This document shows, in pieces, positions 1 to 8,114 of a stretch of DNA of 64,000 bases; position 1 is the stretch's first letter, and each line of letters starts with the position of its first letter. Location of the stretch: the NCBI RefSeq assembly GCF_009905545.1, contig NZ_JAAALB010000004.1, positions 186,001-250,000 of the forward strand, written 5' to 3'. Made by a program: the position numbers and the translations under genes. Origin of the DNA: Cellulophaga sp. BC115SP (GTDB taxonomy: Bacteria; Bacteroidota; Bacteroidia; Cytophagales; Spirosomataceae). Below the pieces are notes generated by a model. It was not told the DNA's origin and did not search any database. It saw nothing but the letters and a program-made list of their open reading frames with translations.

Positions 1-324
1 AAAACCTGCCGCAAACTGATTCATGACAAAATGAGATTGCATATCATTGCGGATGTCTTGCCAAAAATTGGCAGGAACAACGTCATTAATGCCTTTGTCT
101 CCCAAAATAGCAAATTTGCGGTCAACGATAGCTAAGTAAAACAACACCCCATTTCGTTGTGCGGTTTTGTGAAGTTCGAGCTGAGCAAACACGGCTTTAG
201 CTCTCTCGAGCACGTCTCCAGGACAGAATTGTTCAACATGAACTTTGATTTCGCCCGAAGTTTCTTTCTCAGCAGCTTTGATAGCTTCGACAATGATACT
301 TTGTTGTTCTTCAGAAAGTAGCAT
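1..324 (-). CDS. TPM-domain protein, C-terminus cut by window edge
   Basis: The reading frame starts at ATG 324 and is open to the left edge, so only about 108 N-terminal residues are seen. The translation begins MLLSEEQQSIIVEAIKAAEK and continues with a TSGEIKVHVE stretch and GVLFYLAIVDRKFAILGDKGI, the typical pattern of the TPM fold (TPM_phosphatase/YgcG family). No signal peptide is visible, as in the cytosolic-facing TPM proteins that follow lemA in many Bacteroidota. It lies directly downstream of lemA on the same strand, which supports a lemA-TPM unit, although a strong hairpin separates the two genes. The biochemical role of these proteins is not settled; TPM domains have been linked to membrane-protein maintenance and to phosphatase-like activity in plants. 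Confidence 0.85.
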   Translation of the reverse strand, partial: MLLSEEQQSIIVEAIKAAEKETSGEIKVHVEQFCPGDVLERAKAVFAQLELHKTAQRNGVLFYLAIVDRKFAILGDKGINDVVPANFWQDIRNDMQSHFVMNQFAAGF

Positions 325-344
325 AAGAATATTGGAAAAAAGAA

Positions 345-409
345 AACAGCTAAATTTAAGCACTTTCTCAACAATAGTATAGCTGAGAAGTTACTTAAAT
401 TTAGCTGTT
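345..409 (-). terminator. long hairpin between lemA and the TPM gene
   Basis: A perfect 16-bp inverted repeat pairs 345-360 (aacagctaaatttaag) with 394-409, with an inner TTCTCA/TGAGAA pairing. On the minus strand it is followed by a T-rich run (TTTTCTTTTTT), the form of an intrinsic terminator. It would end or attenuate lemA transcription before the TPM gene, whose start is only about 20 bp further on. Confidence 0.7.
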
Positions 410-417
410 TCGGAGGA

Positions 418-1005
418 TTATTTAGAGAAATCTACCGATGGTGCTTTTTGAGCAGAAGCATCAGCTTCGAAATAGCCTTTTTTGCTAAAACCAGAGAAAC
501 CTGCAATTAAGCTGTTCGGGAATGTCACCACTTTATTGTTGAATTCCTTTACAGTATCATTAAAACGGTCACGTTCTTCTTTGATTCTATTTTCTGTACC
601 TTCCAATTGTGCTTGTAGTTCGGAGAAGTTTTCAGTTGCTTTCAACGTTGGATAGTTTTCAGCTACTGCCATTAATCTCGAAAGAGCACCGCTCAATTGG
701 CTTTGAGCTTCTTGGAATTTCTTCATGTTTTCAGGCGAAAGATCACTTGCGTCTAACTTGATTTGAGTCGCACTAGCACGAGCACTGATTACGTCTGTTA
801 ATGTACTTTTTTCAAAATTTGCTACTCCTTGTACTGTTTTTACAAGGTTTGGAATAAGGTCAGCACGGCGCTGATAAGCAGTTTGTACTTTTGCCCAAGA
901 TGCTTCTACATCTTGTTCGCTTGTAGCCATTCCGTTTCTTACACCGATTCCCCAGAATACTAAAACTGCTGCAACAACTAATGCAATGATGGTTCCTTTT
1001 GACAT
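418..1005 (-). CDS. lemA: LemA family protein
   Basis: A 195-residue protein with one N-terminal membrane segment at about residues 5-22 and a long helical domain. The family signature is clear: ASWAKVQTAYQRRADLIPNL around residues 36-55, then VKTVQGVANFE and the AENYPTLKA motif near residue 115. LemA proteins are single-pass membrane proteins with a helical bundle; their exact function is unknown. The length is usual for the family. A perfect Bacteroidota promoter lies upstream (1093-1122) and a TPM-domain gene follows, the common neighbourhood of lemA in this phylum. Confidence 0.95.
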   Translation of the reverse strand: MSKGTIIALVVAAVLVFWGIGVRNGMATSEQDVEASWAKVQTAYQRRADLIPNLVKTVQGVANFEKSTLTDVISARASATQIKLDASDLSPENMKKFQEAQSQLSGALSRLMAVAENYPTLKATENFSELQAQLEGTENRIKEERDRFNDTVKEFNNKVVTFPNSLIAGFSGFSKKGYFEADASAQKAPSVDFSK

Positions 1006-1092
1006 AGTCTTGGTAAATTTTAAAGTTAAAATTGTGGATAAACTCCGAGTGGATAGGTTACCCCTTGGAAGTGCCTCTTAGACGACACAAGC

Positions 1093-1122
1093 CAAATATA
1101 AGTCTCGATTTAGATTTGACAA
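1093..1122 (-). promoter_or_regulatory. Bacteroidota-type promoter of lemA
   Basis: On the minus strand TTG (1122-1120) is followed after 19 bp by TATATTTG (1100-1093), an exact match to the Bacteroidota sigma-A consensus TTG-N17-23-TAnnTTTG. It lies about 90 bp upstream of the lemA start. The rest of the 1006-1315 gap shows no gene. Confidence 0.75.
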
Positions 1123-1315
1123 GTTAAGTATTTTATATCAGGAAAAAAAAGCTTTCTCCAAAACCTAATGTCATATTAATCTCGATTCTTTGTCAAATGT
1201 ATAGTAAAAAAGACTAGCCAAAACGATTTCTAGTTGAGACGCTTTTTTTGTGGATGAATGGTAACCTGTTTATTTGAAATGCAAGAAATACCAACAACCA
1301 AACTAAGAATCTCAA

Positions 1316-2728
1316 CTACTTTTTTCGCCAACGATTTACATCAAACAATGCTTTTGGAAAGTTTACACCTATATGTACTTGATACTTTTGTTGCTCTAAA
1401 GGTGGTAGTACCGAAATCAAGTGAACCTTGTCAGCTGGAACCGAAGCCAATGCAGGTAGCCAATGTTTTACATATTCACCTTGGCTATCGTAACGAGTAG
1501 CTTGTGTCAAAATATTAAAATAGCGATTTTCGCGAGGATCATTGCCTACGCCTGCTACATAATTCCAGTTGCCCCAGTTAGAGCATACATCATAATCGAG
1601 TAGTTGACTCTCAAACCAACTAGCGCCCCAAGTCCAATCTATTTTTAAATCTTTTACCAAGAAACTAGCTACATTTTGTCGTCCGCGGTTTGACATAAAT
1701 CCTGTAGCAAGAAGCTCTTTCATATTAGCATCAATCAAAGGAATACCAGTTTCTCCGTTTTTCCAAAGCTCAAATATTCTCTTATTTCGACTCCACTGCA
1801 CGTGCTGATCTTGTTTGATACCTTTGGCTGAAAAAATTCTATTGCCATATTTCATCGAAACAAAACGGAAGTAGTCACGCCAAAGAAGCTCAAAAATCAG
1901 CCAATACGTCGAATCATTTTTGACACGCTGGTATTCATACTCTTGGACTTGCTGATAAATATGCCTTGGAGAAATACAGCCGTTTGCTAGCCAAACAGAG
2001 AACTTTGACGAAAAGTCCATACCAAGCATTTCGTTGCGGGTTTCTTTATAAACCTTTAGTAAATCTTGTTCCCAAATGTATTCTTTCAAACGTTGATTTG
2101 CTGCATCTTCACCACCTACATAATGAGTAGTAGCATCAGAGGAGTACCCTAGCAGACTTTCAGCCGTAGGCATAGTACCAATGCTTACATTAGTTTTGAA
2201 CAAAAGAGCATAAGGCGTATCAAAGCAAGAGCGTACGTTACATGACTTTTCTACTCTATTTCTAAATTGTGTAAAAACGTCTGGCAACTGGTCAATATCG
2301 AAAGGTAAATCATCAACGTGAAATAAGGTCGAAGTCCAGAAAAAGGACATCGATTTACCCATCGTCTGCAAGGCTTCTTCTACTTGTGCATCTACGCCTG
2401 TTTCTTCAGATGTTACTTCTTCTGAGCAATAGACCGCCTCAGCCTCTAATTCAATTGCTAATCTTGGGAGAATTTCTTCTGGCTTTCCAACTCTGACAAT
2501 CAAACCTGAGCTGATAGATTGAAGGTTTTTTCGAAGATTTTGAACGGATTCTATTAAAAATTGGGTTTTAAGCCATCCTGTTTTCGAAAAACCTACAGAT
2601 AGCTCCTCAAATTGCCTAGGGTCAAAAATATATACAGGGAATACGTTTGTGGTTTTTTGAGAGGCTTTCCACAAAGGCTCATGATCGTGTACTCTTAAAT
2701 CGTTGCGATACCAAACTATAATACTCAT
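1316..2728 (-). CDS. DASH-type cryptochrome / deoxyribodipyrimidine photolyase
   Basis: A 470-residue flavoprotein of the photolyase/cryptochrome family. The N-terminal alpha/beta domain starts IIVWYRNDLRVHDHEPL and continues with FPVYIFDPRQF, which binds the antenna cofactor in relatives. The C-terminal FAD domain contains LLWRDYFRF (near 285), TGIPLIDANMKELLATGFMSNRGRQ (near 330-355), and the WGNWNYVAGVGNDPRENRYF stretch near 385-404. The last is a hallmark of the DASH branch, which repairs cyclobutane pyrimidine dimers, preferentially in single-stranded DNA. The length fits bacterial DASH proteins, which lack the long C-terminal tails of plant cryptochromes. It follows the methyltransferase gene by 57 bp on the same strand, so the two may be co-transcribed. 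Confidence 0.93.
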   Translation of the reverse strand: MSIIVWYRNDLRVHDHEPLWKASQKTTNVFPVYIFDPRQFEELSVGFSKTGWLKTQFLIESVQNLRKNLQSISSGLIVRVGKPEEILPRLAIELEAEAVYCSEEVTSEETGVDAQVEEALQTMGKSMSFFWTSTLFHVDDLPFDIDQLPDVFTQFRNRVEKSCNVRSCFDTPYALLFKTNVSIGTMPTAESLLGYSSDATTHYVGGEDAANQRLKEYIWEQDLLKVYKETRNEMLGMDFSSKFSVWLANGCISPRHIYQQVQEYEYQRVKNDSTYWLIFELLWRDYFRFVSMKYGNRIFSAKGIKQDQHVQWSRNKRIFELWKNGETGIPLIDANMKELLATGFMSNRGRQNVASFLVKDLKIDWTWGASWFESQLLDYDVCSNWGNWNYVAGVGNDPRENRYFNILTQATRYDSQGEYVKHWLPALASVPADKVHLISVLPPLEQQKYQVHIGVNFPKALFDVNRWRKK

Positions 2729-2785
2729 TTTAATATGTTTTTTAGTGTATAACTTTCCGAGGGAGTTTTAGTTTTAGGAAAATTA

Positions 2786-3499
2786 TTATTGGTTAGTTTC
2801 CACGACCACCTCCCAGCGAAATGCCCAGCGCCATCGGATACGGTAATGACGAATGCCAGCTCTTTCAAGCAATGAAACTATTTCCGACTTTTTGAAGGCT
2901 CGCCAGACAGAAAGTTTGGCATCGTGCTTCACAAGATAAGATTTGAGGAAAAGCTTAGTAATCCAAGCAATCGAATGATAAGCAAACCAATGGCGATGAA
3001 TATCATTGATGACAAAACCCAAACGGCATTGTTTTTTGAGTAATTCAAAAAGTCGAATGAGCTGTTCGTCTGTAAAATGATGACAAAAAAGCGTCATACC
3101 CACAATGTCAAAAGTATGTTGTTGAAAACTTTCAGCAAAAACGTTTTCATGTAAATAGCTAATATCAGGAAAATCCTGAGTTCTTTTTTGTGCAAAATCA
3201 ATCATGAAATCGTTGGCGTCTATACCAATGAGCTTACTATTATATCCCTTTTTCTGAAGCCATCGCGCCATTAATTTTAGCATATCACCACCGCCACAAC
3301 CCAAATCACCAATTACCATAGTTTGAGCTTTATCCTGATTTTTCAAAAGGGATCGTAACCCTCCAATAGTAACTTGATTTCCCCCTAGGTATTGATTGAT
3401 GAGTGCCAATTCCTCTAAATTCTGGCGAAGAGCATCGCTATCAAGCTCAAAATCGTCGATGAGTTCAGGCTGATTGCTTCGATATGATAAGTCTGGCAT
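2786..3499 (-). CDS. class I SAM-dependent methyltransferase
   Basis: A 237-residue protein with a Rossmann methyltransferase core. Motif I is VIGDLGCGGGDMLKLM (about residues 62-77), followed by the acidic KLIGIDAN of motif II and the FDIVGMTLFCHHF stretch of motif IV. The substrate cannot be read from the sequence. Related proteins in Bacteroidota often sit beside type III polyketide synthases, but here the only co-oriented neighbour is the photolyase gene 57 bp downstream. The C-terminal part (about 150-237) is rich in aromatic and basic residues. Confidence 0.85.
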   Translation of the reverse strand: MPDLSYRSNQPELIDDFELDSDALRQNLEELALINQYLGGNQVTIGGLRSLLKNQDKAQTMVIGDLGCGGGDMLKLMARWLQKKGYNSKLIGIDANDFMIDFAQKRTQDFPDISYLHENVFAESFQQHTFDIVGMTLFCHHFTDEQLIRLFELLKKQCRLGFVINDIHRHWFAYHSIAWITKLFLKSYLVKHDAKLSVWRAFKKSEIVSLLERAGIRHYRIRWRWAFRWEVVVETNQ

Positions 3500-3730
3500 A
3501 AGGGAAAGGATGAGTTTTTTGTAGAGACCGAAGTCTTTTGGACGATAGTCACTTGAAAAGAATTTCTATAGGTAATTATCTAGTAAACGTAAGATATGTT
3601 GTATCTACTGTATAAAGAGATATTTGCCATTTTTGTTTTGTAAAAAGAGCTAAGAATACATCAGCATTTGTAACAAGAATATTGGAATGCTAATTTCAAC
3701 ATCATAAACTGTAACTAAAAGGAAACGCTA

Positions 3731-4519
3731 ATGAATTTAGATTTAAGACATAAAAATGCCATCGTATGCGGAAGTACTCAAGGCTTAGGCAAAGCGTCGG
3801 CCATAGAGTTAGCATTATTGGGTGCCAATGTAACGCTCGTAGCACGTAACGAAGCCTCTTTACAAAAAACACTTCTTGATTTAGATACTAGCCAAGGACA
3901 ACAGCATCATTATTTTGTAGCTGATTTTTCTAATCCTGAGCAAGTAAAAGTAGGAGTACAACAGCACCTAGACAAGTTTCCAGAGGTACATATTCTCGTC
4001 AATAACACTGGAGGACCTAAGGGTGGTCCTATTTTAGAGGCGACCATTGAGGAGTTTACTCAAACGTATTCCAATCATCTGGTTTGTAATCATATCCTCG
4101 TACAAGCATGCGTACCTGCGATGAAAAAAGCAGGATTCGGGAGAATCGTCAATATTATTTCTACCTCTGTCAAACAACCCATCAGTGGACTTGGAGTATC
4201 AAATACTACAAGAGGAGCTGTAGCATCATGGGCAAAAACTTTAGCAGGTGAGTTAGCCCCCTTTGGCATTACTGTCAATAATGTATTGCCAGGGTCGACC
4301 AAAACGGCGAGATTAGACTCGCTGATAGAATCGAGAATGAATTTTACAGGAGCACCTAGAGAAGAAGTAGAAAAGATTTTGCAGGTAGATATACCAGCCA
4401 AAAGGTTTGGCGAACCAGAAGAGTTTGGCGCTGCTGTGGCATTTCTATGTTCACCAGCAGCTTCTTATATTACAGGAGTAAGTTTACCTGTAGATGGTGG
4501 AAAAATCTTAGGATTATAA
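3731..4519 (+). CDS. SDR-like protein with substituted catalytic residues
   Basis: A 262-residue short-chain dehydrogenase/reductase-like protein. The nucleotide-binding motif is CGSTQGLGKA near residues 13-22, close to but not the usual TGxxxGIG. NNTGGP occurs where NNAG is expected. The catalytic region reads NIISTSVKQP then SNTTRGAVASWAKTLAGELA, so the usual YxxxK is SxxxR. This matches what is known of the BKR_like_SDR_like subgroup, which lacks a perfect NAD motif and catalytic tetrad. The C-terminal ITGVSLPVDGGKI is normal for the superfamily. The protein may bind nucleotide without classical reductase chemistry. It is monocistronic; the next gene, encoding a NUDIX protein, is convergent. 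Confidence 0.88.
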   Translation: MNLDLRHKNAIVCGSTQGLGKASAIELALLGANVTLVARNEASLQKTLLDLDTSQGQQHHYFVADFSNPEQVKVGVQQHLDKFPEVHILVNNTGGPKGGPILEATIEEFTQTYSNHLVCNHILVQACVPAMKKAGFGRIVNIISTSVKQPISGLGVSNTTRGAVASWAKTLAGELAPFGITVNNVLPGSTKTARLDSLIESRMNFTGAPREEVEKILQVDIPAKRFGEPEEFGAAVAFLCSPAASYITGVSLPVDGGKILGL

Positions 4520-4526
4520 CCTTAAA

Positions 4527-4735
4527 GAGTGTGGAGTGTTGAATTTTGAGGGCGGAGTTATAAAACCATATATTGGGGATTTCGGATGTTGGATTTCGGA
4601 AGTGTAATTTTCTATATTTTGTAAAAAATAAAGGTATTTTTCTTTATTTCCGAAATCAGAAATCCCAAATCTGCCATAGCTTGAAATCCTTCGAGCAGTC
4701 CCAACTCCACACTCAAAATTCAACACTAATCAGTG
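4527..4735. repeat. palindromic intergenic element, copy 1
   Basis: An approximately 205-bp element with nested inverted repeats. The outer arms share agtgttgaattttgag near 4535-4550 and ctcaaaattcaacact near 4712-4727. The inner arms are ggatttcggatgttggattt near 4578-4600 and tccgaaatcagaaatcccaa near 4650-4670. The core is shared with 6762-6905. It fills the gap between convergent genes; the stop codon of the NUDIX gene lies in its right arm. It resembles a MITE- or REP-like element; no protein is encoded. Confidence 0.75.
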
Positions 4736-5167
4736 CCACTTCTGGTTTATTTTTCCGACGTATTTTCCTAGTTGATTCTGAAAAAGGATATCTTGTAATT
4801 CTGCTCCAACATTGGGATACATTTCTAACTGGTTAATCTCAGAAAGAGGAATCCATTTGATTTCTAAAGCACTGGTCTCTGAAGGGTTCAATATCGGAAT
4901 TCCACCAATAACCTGCGCGATAAATACACAGTGTAATACATCTGTTTTTTGTTGGGGTAGAATTACCTCTCCCGTCAACAACATTGGACCTACCTCTATT
5001 TCTATCCCTAGTTCTTCTCTGAGTTCTCTTTCCAAAGTACCGACCAATGTTTCACCGGGATCAGTATTACCGCCGGGTAAATTATAAACTTGGGTACTAC
5101 CATATTCATAACGCATCAATAGTAGGTGGTTGTTTTCGATAATTGCTACACTTGGCCTTACTTTCAT
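4730..5167 (-). CDS. NUDIX hydrolase
   Basis: A 145-residue protein with a perfect Nudix box at about residues 32-54: G followed by five residues and E, then RELREELGI, fitting Gx5Ex7REUxEExGU. The N-terminal VRPSVAIIENNHLLLMRYEY and YNLPGGNTDPGETL are normal for stand-alone NUDIX pyrophosphohydrolases that cleave nucleoside diphosphates linked to another moiety. The precise substrate cannot be inferred. The gene is convergent with the SDR-like gene, and its 3' end overlaps the palindromic element. Confidence 0.92.
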   Translation of the reverse strand: MKVRPSVAIIENNHLLLMRYEYGSTQVYNLPGGNTDPGETLVGTLERELREELGIEIEVGPMLLTGEVILPQQKTDVLHCVFIAQVIGGIPILNPSETSALEIKWIPLSEINQLEMYPNVGAELQDILFQNQLGKYVGKINQKWH

Positions 5168-5383
5168 AAACTACTTATTTAAAATTATTGAGATGTTGAG
5201 TAATAGAAGTATACCTTTTTGTAGTTTTAGGCAAGCCCCTATTCACTTTTTTCTTAATGAAATGTTAACGTATAAAATATTCTAGGGGTAAAATACGATT
5301 GATTTGTCAGTAAGACAAATGAACCTCAGAAAAACTTCTTAATCAAAACGCCCTTAAAAAAGGCATAAACACGTATAGTTATT

Positions 5384-6103
5384 ATGAAAACTTCAAAGAA
5401 AACTCTATTCCTAAGCGTTATAGGCTTAATGATATTTACTTTAACAGGATGTTTTCTCCGAGGAGAAGAAATTAGGCCAAGATTTGAAGAAATCCAGGAG
5501 GAAGTTCGTCTCCGTAACTTTGATGGTATCGAGATGGGTAGTGGATTTAAAGTAAATGTGAGAGCTGGAAACACCTACAGTATCTATGTACGTGGGGATG
5601 TAATAGATATAAATGACCTTAATATTTATGTACGAAACGGGGTATTAATTGCGAACTATAGTTATCCTCGTAATAACCGCTATCAGGTTACTTTTGATAT
5701 TGTAATGCCATCATTGCGCTCTATCGAGTTGTATGGCGCAAGCACAGGTAAGGTATATGGTTTCGATGAAAGAGATATGGATGTTAGTCTTGAAGCTTCT
5801 TCATACCTAGACCTAAACTCAGATATACAATATTTTACTTTTAATCTCTCTGGCGGATCTACCATGGATGTATTGGGTGATACCCAAAAGATTTCTGGAG
5901 GTGTATTCGGGGCATCATTAGTTAATGGTTTTTCGATGAGAAGTGAGGAGGCATACTTAGATGTATCTGGAGCTAGTAAAGTAAGAGTAATGGCCTCTCG
6001 TTATCTCAATGTGGTAGCATCAGGAGCAAGCTCAGTATATTTTAGAGGCACTCCAGTCGTAGATGCTAAAACTTCGGGAGGCAGTGTCGTGAGACAAGAC
6101 TAG
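5384..6103 (+). CDS. head-GIN domain (DUF2807) lipoprotein
   Basis: A 239-residue exported lipoprotein. The signal peptide MKTSKKTLFLSVIGLMIFTL ends in the lipobox LTGC with Cys at residue 23. The rest is the putative auto-transporter adhesin head-GIN fold: LRNFDGIEMGSGFKVNVRAG near 43-62, then repeated beta strands rich in Ser, Gly and Asp such as LSGGSTMDVLGD and VVASGASSVYFRGTPVVDAKTSGGS at the C-terminus. The function of the family is unknown; it is very common in Bacteroidota envelopes. The gene stands alone and ends in an intrinsic terminator. Confidence 0.9.
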   Translation: MKTSKKTLFLSVIGLMIFTLTGCFLRGEEIRPRFEEIQEEVRLRNFDGIEMGSGFKVNVRAGNTYSIYVRGDVIDINDLNIYVRNGVLIANYSYPRNNRYQVTFDIVMPSLRSIELYGASTGKVYGFDERDMDVSLEASSYLDLNSDIQYFTFNLSGGSTMDVLGDTQKISGGVFGASLVNGFSMRSEEAYLDVSGASKVRVMASRYLNVVASGASSVYFRGTPVVDAKTSGGSVVRQD

Positions 6104-6139
6104 AAATCTTCATTTGACAGTATATATTTGTGGCGATTT

Positions 6140-6172
6140 AAAGAAGGCGGGATTTTCTCGCCTTTTTTCTTT
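6140..6172 (+). terminator. intrinsic terminator of the head-GIN gene
   Basis: The inverted repeat aagaaggcg / cgccttttttctt surrounds a short loop and ends in a T run, 37 bp after the stop codon. Confidence 0.75.
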
Positions 6173-6339
6173 GTTGATAGAAGTGGATGAATTTTCCAGT
6201 AATTTTGAAAAAGAAATACTCTCCATTTAAGTTATTATGACTTTTGGAGAATAACTTACTCTTAGATAGTCCACTTAGTGAGTGAATTTATTCACCCGTG
6301 ACGAAAAAGATTAAACTGCTTTTTGTAAAACAACTTGAT

Positions 6340-6744
6340 ATGAATCAACACATTGCCCATATCGCTATTGTCGTGGATGACTACGACCAAGCGATTGAGT
6401 TTTATACCCAAAAGTTACACTTCGATTTAATCGAAGATACTATCATGAGCCCAGAAAAACGTTGGGTTTTGGTAAAACCAAAAGGAGCCAAAGAATGTGC
6501 CATACTACTAGCAAAAGCAGCCAATGAAGAGCAGCAGACTAGAGTAGGCAATCAAACAGGAGGACGAGTATTTATGTTTTTATATACCGATGATATTGAA
6601 AGAGATTATCAAAACCTATTAACACAACAAATCAAAATCGTAAGAGAACCAAAACAAGAAGTGTATGGAACAGTAGCCGTATTTGAAGACTTGTATGGTA
6701 ACCTCTGGGATTTGATACAGCCCAAAAGCTTGATTGTATACTAG
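6340..6744 (+). CDS. VOC family (glyoxalase-like) protein
   Basis: A 134-residue protein of the vicinal oxygen chelate fold: HIAHIAIVVDDYDQAIEFYT at the start, KRWVLVKPKG in the middle, and EVYGTVAVFEDLYGNLWDLIQP at the end. Members include glyoxalases, dioxygenases and resistance proteins; the substrate is not predictable here. The frame is open to a GTG at 6298, but ATG 6340 gives the usual family start, so it is preferred. A palindromic element follows. Confidence 0.88.
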   Translation: MNQHIAHIAIVVDDYDQAIEFYTQKLHFDLIEDTIMSPEKRWVLVKPKGAKECAILLAKAANEEQQTRVGNQTGGRVFMFLYTDDIERDYQNLLTQQIKIVREPKQEVYGTVAVFEDLYGNLWDLIQPKSLIVY

Positions 6745-6749
6745 TTGTA

Positions 6750-6905
6750 TACGAAGGATTATGAAAACAATTATTTTGGATATCGGACGTTGGATTTCGG
6801 AACTGTAACCTTCTGTATTTTGTAAAAAATAAAGGTATTTTACTTTATTTCCGAAATCAGAAATCCCAAATCTGCAATAGTTGAAAATCCTTCGTACAGC
6901 TCTAA
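6750..6905. repeat. palindromic intergenic element, copy 2
   Basis: This shares a long core with the element at 4527-4735, including the unbroken strings ttttgtaaaaaataaaggta and tttatttccgaaatcagaaatcccaaatctgc-type arms. Outer arms tacgaaggatta (about 6750-6761) and aaatccttcgta (about 6885-6897) are again inverted. It lies between the VOC gene and the Nif3-like gene. Confidence 0.75.
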
Positions 6906-6931
6906 CTCACAATTCATCACTCGTACTTAAT

Positions 6932-8029
6932 ATGACTTTAATAAAAGATATTACCAATTATATGGAGCAATTGGCTCCACTGTTCTTACAAGAAAGCTAT
7001 GATAACGCAGGGCTTATCGTAGGCGATCCTAACGAAGAAGTAAAAGGTGTTCTAAGTACACTCGACTGTACAGAAGCTGTGGTTGAGGAGGCGATTCAGG
7101 CAGGCTGTAATTTAATTATTGCGCATCATCCGATTGTTTTTAAAGGTTTGAAAAAACTAAATGGTAAAAACTACGTTGAAAGAGTAGTCATCAAGGCCAT
7201 CAAAAATGATATTGCTATCTATGCCTCACATACCAATTTGGACCATGTAGAAGGAGGCGTAAATTTTAAGATTGCAGAAAAATTAGGCTTACAAAATGTA
7301 AAAATATTACAGCCTAAAAAAAATCTTCTTAAAAAGCTTGTAACCTTTGTGCCTGTAGAGCATGGTCAAAAAGTCTTGGATGCTTTGTACGAGGCAGGAG
7401 CTGGACAAATTGGGGATTATAAAAACTGTAGTTTCAGAGTGGAAGGAACAGGTACCTTTCGTCCTACAGGCGGAGCAAACCCCTTCATCGGTACTGTAGA
7501 CAAAGATGAGGAGGTAAAAGAGTTTAGAATAGAAGTCATTCTACAAGCACATCAGGAATATGCGATTTTGCATGCATTAAAAAAAGCGCATCCTTATGAA
7601 GAGGTTGCTTATTATTTGTCTAACTTAGAGAATGATTTAGCACAGGTAGGAGCTGGTGCCATCGGAAGTTTGGACGAAGCCTTAGAGGAATCATCTTTTT
7701 TACAATACTTAAAAGAGTCGATGGCTTTATCTACTATTCGCCATACGCCACTTTTAGGAAAAAAAATCCAGAAAGTAGCGGTATGTGGTGGAGCGGGTGG
7801 CTTTTTACTCAATGATGCTATTCGACAAGGTGCAGACGTGTTTGTGACGGCTGATTACAAATATCATGAGTTTTTTGATGCCGAAAACAAGATTATCATC
7901 TGTGACATTGGACATTATGAGTCAGAAGTTTACACAAAGGAATTAATAATTAGTTATTTATCTGAAAAATTTAGTAATTTTGCGATTCTCAAAAGTCAGG
8001 TAAACACGAATCCTGTACAGTATTTTTGA
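6932..8029 (+). CDS. Nif3-like dinuclear metal centre protein
   Basis: A 365-residue protein of the Nif3/YqfO family (Pfam NIF3). The N-terminal half has LQESYDNAGLIVGDP, then LIIAHHPIVFKGL and IYASHTNLD, whose His residues bind the two metals. The C-terminal half has AVCGGAGGFLLNDAIRQGADVFVTADYKYHEFFDA and CDIGHYESE, with the remaining ligands. The insert between them (about residues 125-230) corresponds to the PII-like domain of the long YqfO form, explaining the length near 370. The frame is open to a TTG at 6881 inside the upstream repeat, but ATG 6932 matches relatives. The next gene, for a zinc-ribbon coiled-coil protein, is a common partner of Nif3 genes in bacteria. Confidence 0.93.
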   Translation: MTLIKDITNYMEQLAPLFLQESYDNAGLIVGDPNEEVKGVLSTLDCTEAVVEEAIQAGCNLIIAHHPIVFKGLKKLNGKNYVERVVIKAIKNDIAIYASHTNLDHVEGGVNFKIAEKLGLQNVKILQPKKNLLKKLVTFVPVEHGQKVLDALYEAGAGQIGDYKNCSFRVEGTGTFRPTGGANPFIGTVDKDEEVKEFRIEVILQAHQEYAILHALKKAHPYEEVAYYLSNLENDLAQVGAGAIGSLDEALEESSFLQYLKESMALSTIRHTPLLGKKIQKVAVCGGAGGFLLNDAIRQGADVFVTADYKYHEFFDAENKIIICDIGHYESEVYTKELIISYLSEKFSNFAILKSQVNTNPVQYF

Positions 8030-8114
8030 ACAGGCGTTAGGAGTAGAGGGTAATCATTACAACATAGAACTTAACAAATAACGTTTAACGCATAACGAAT
8101 AACGTATAACGAAA

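Noticed and set aside
132-374. 80-residue minus-strand frame beginning MLRKCLNLAVFF
   Set aside because: It is an out-of-frame shadow; the frame starting at 324 encodes a recognisable TPM domain.
4090-4401. 103-residue antisense frame in the SDR-like gene
   Set aside because: It lies fully inside a well-supported gene on the other strand and resembles no family.
6881-6931. Longer N-terminus for the Nif3-like protein
   Set aside because: It would need a TTG start inside a repeat element; the family starts near ATG 6932.
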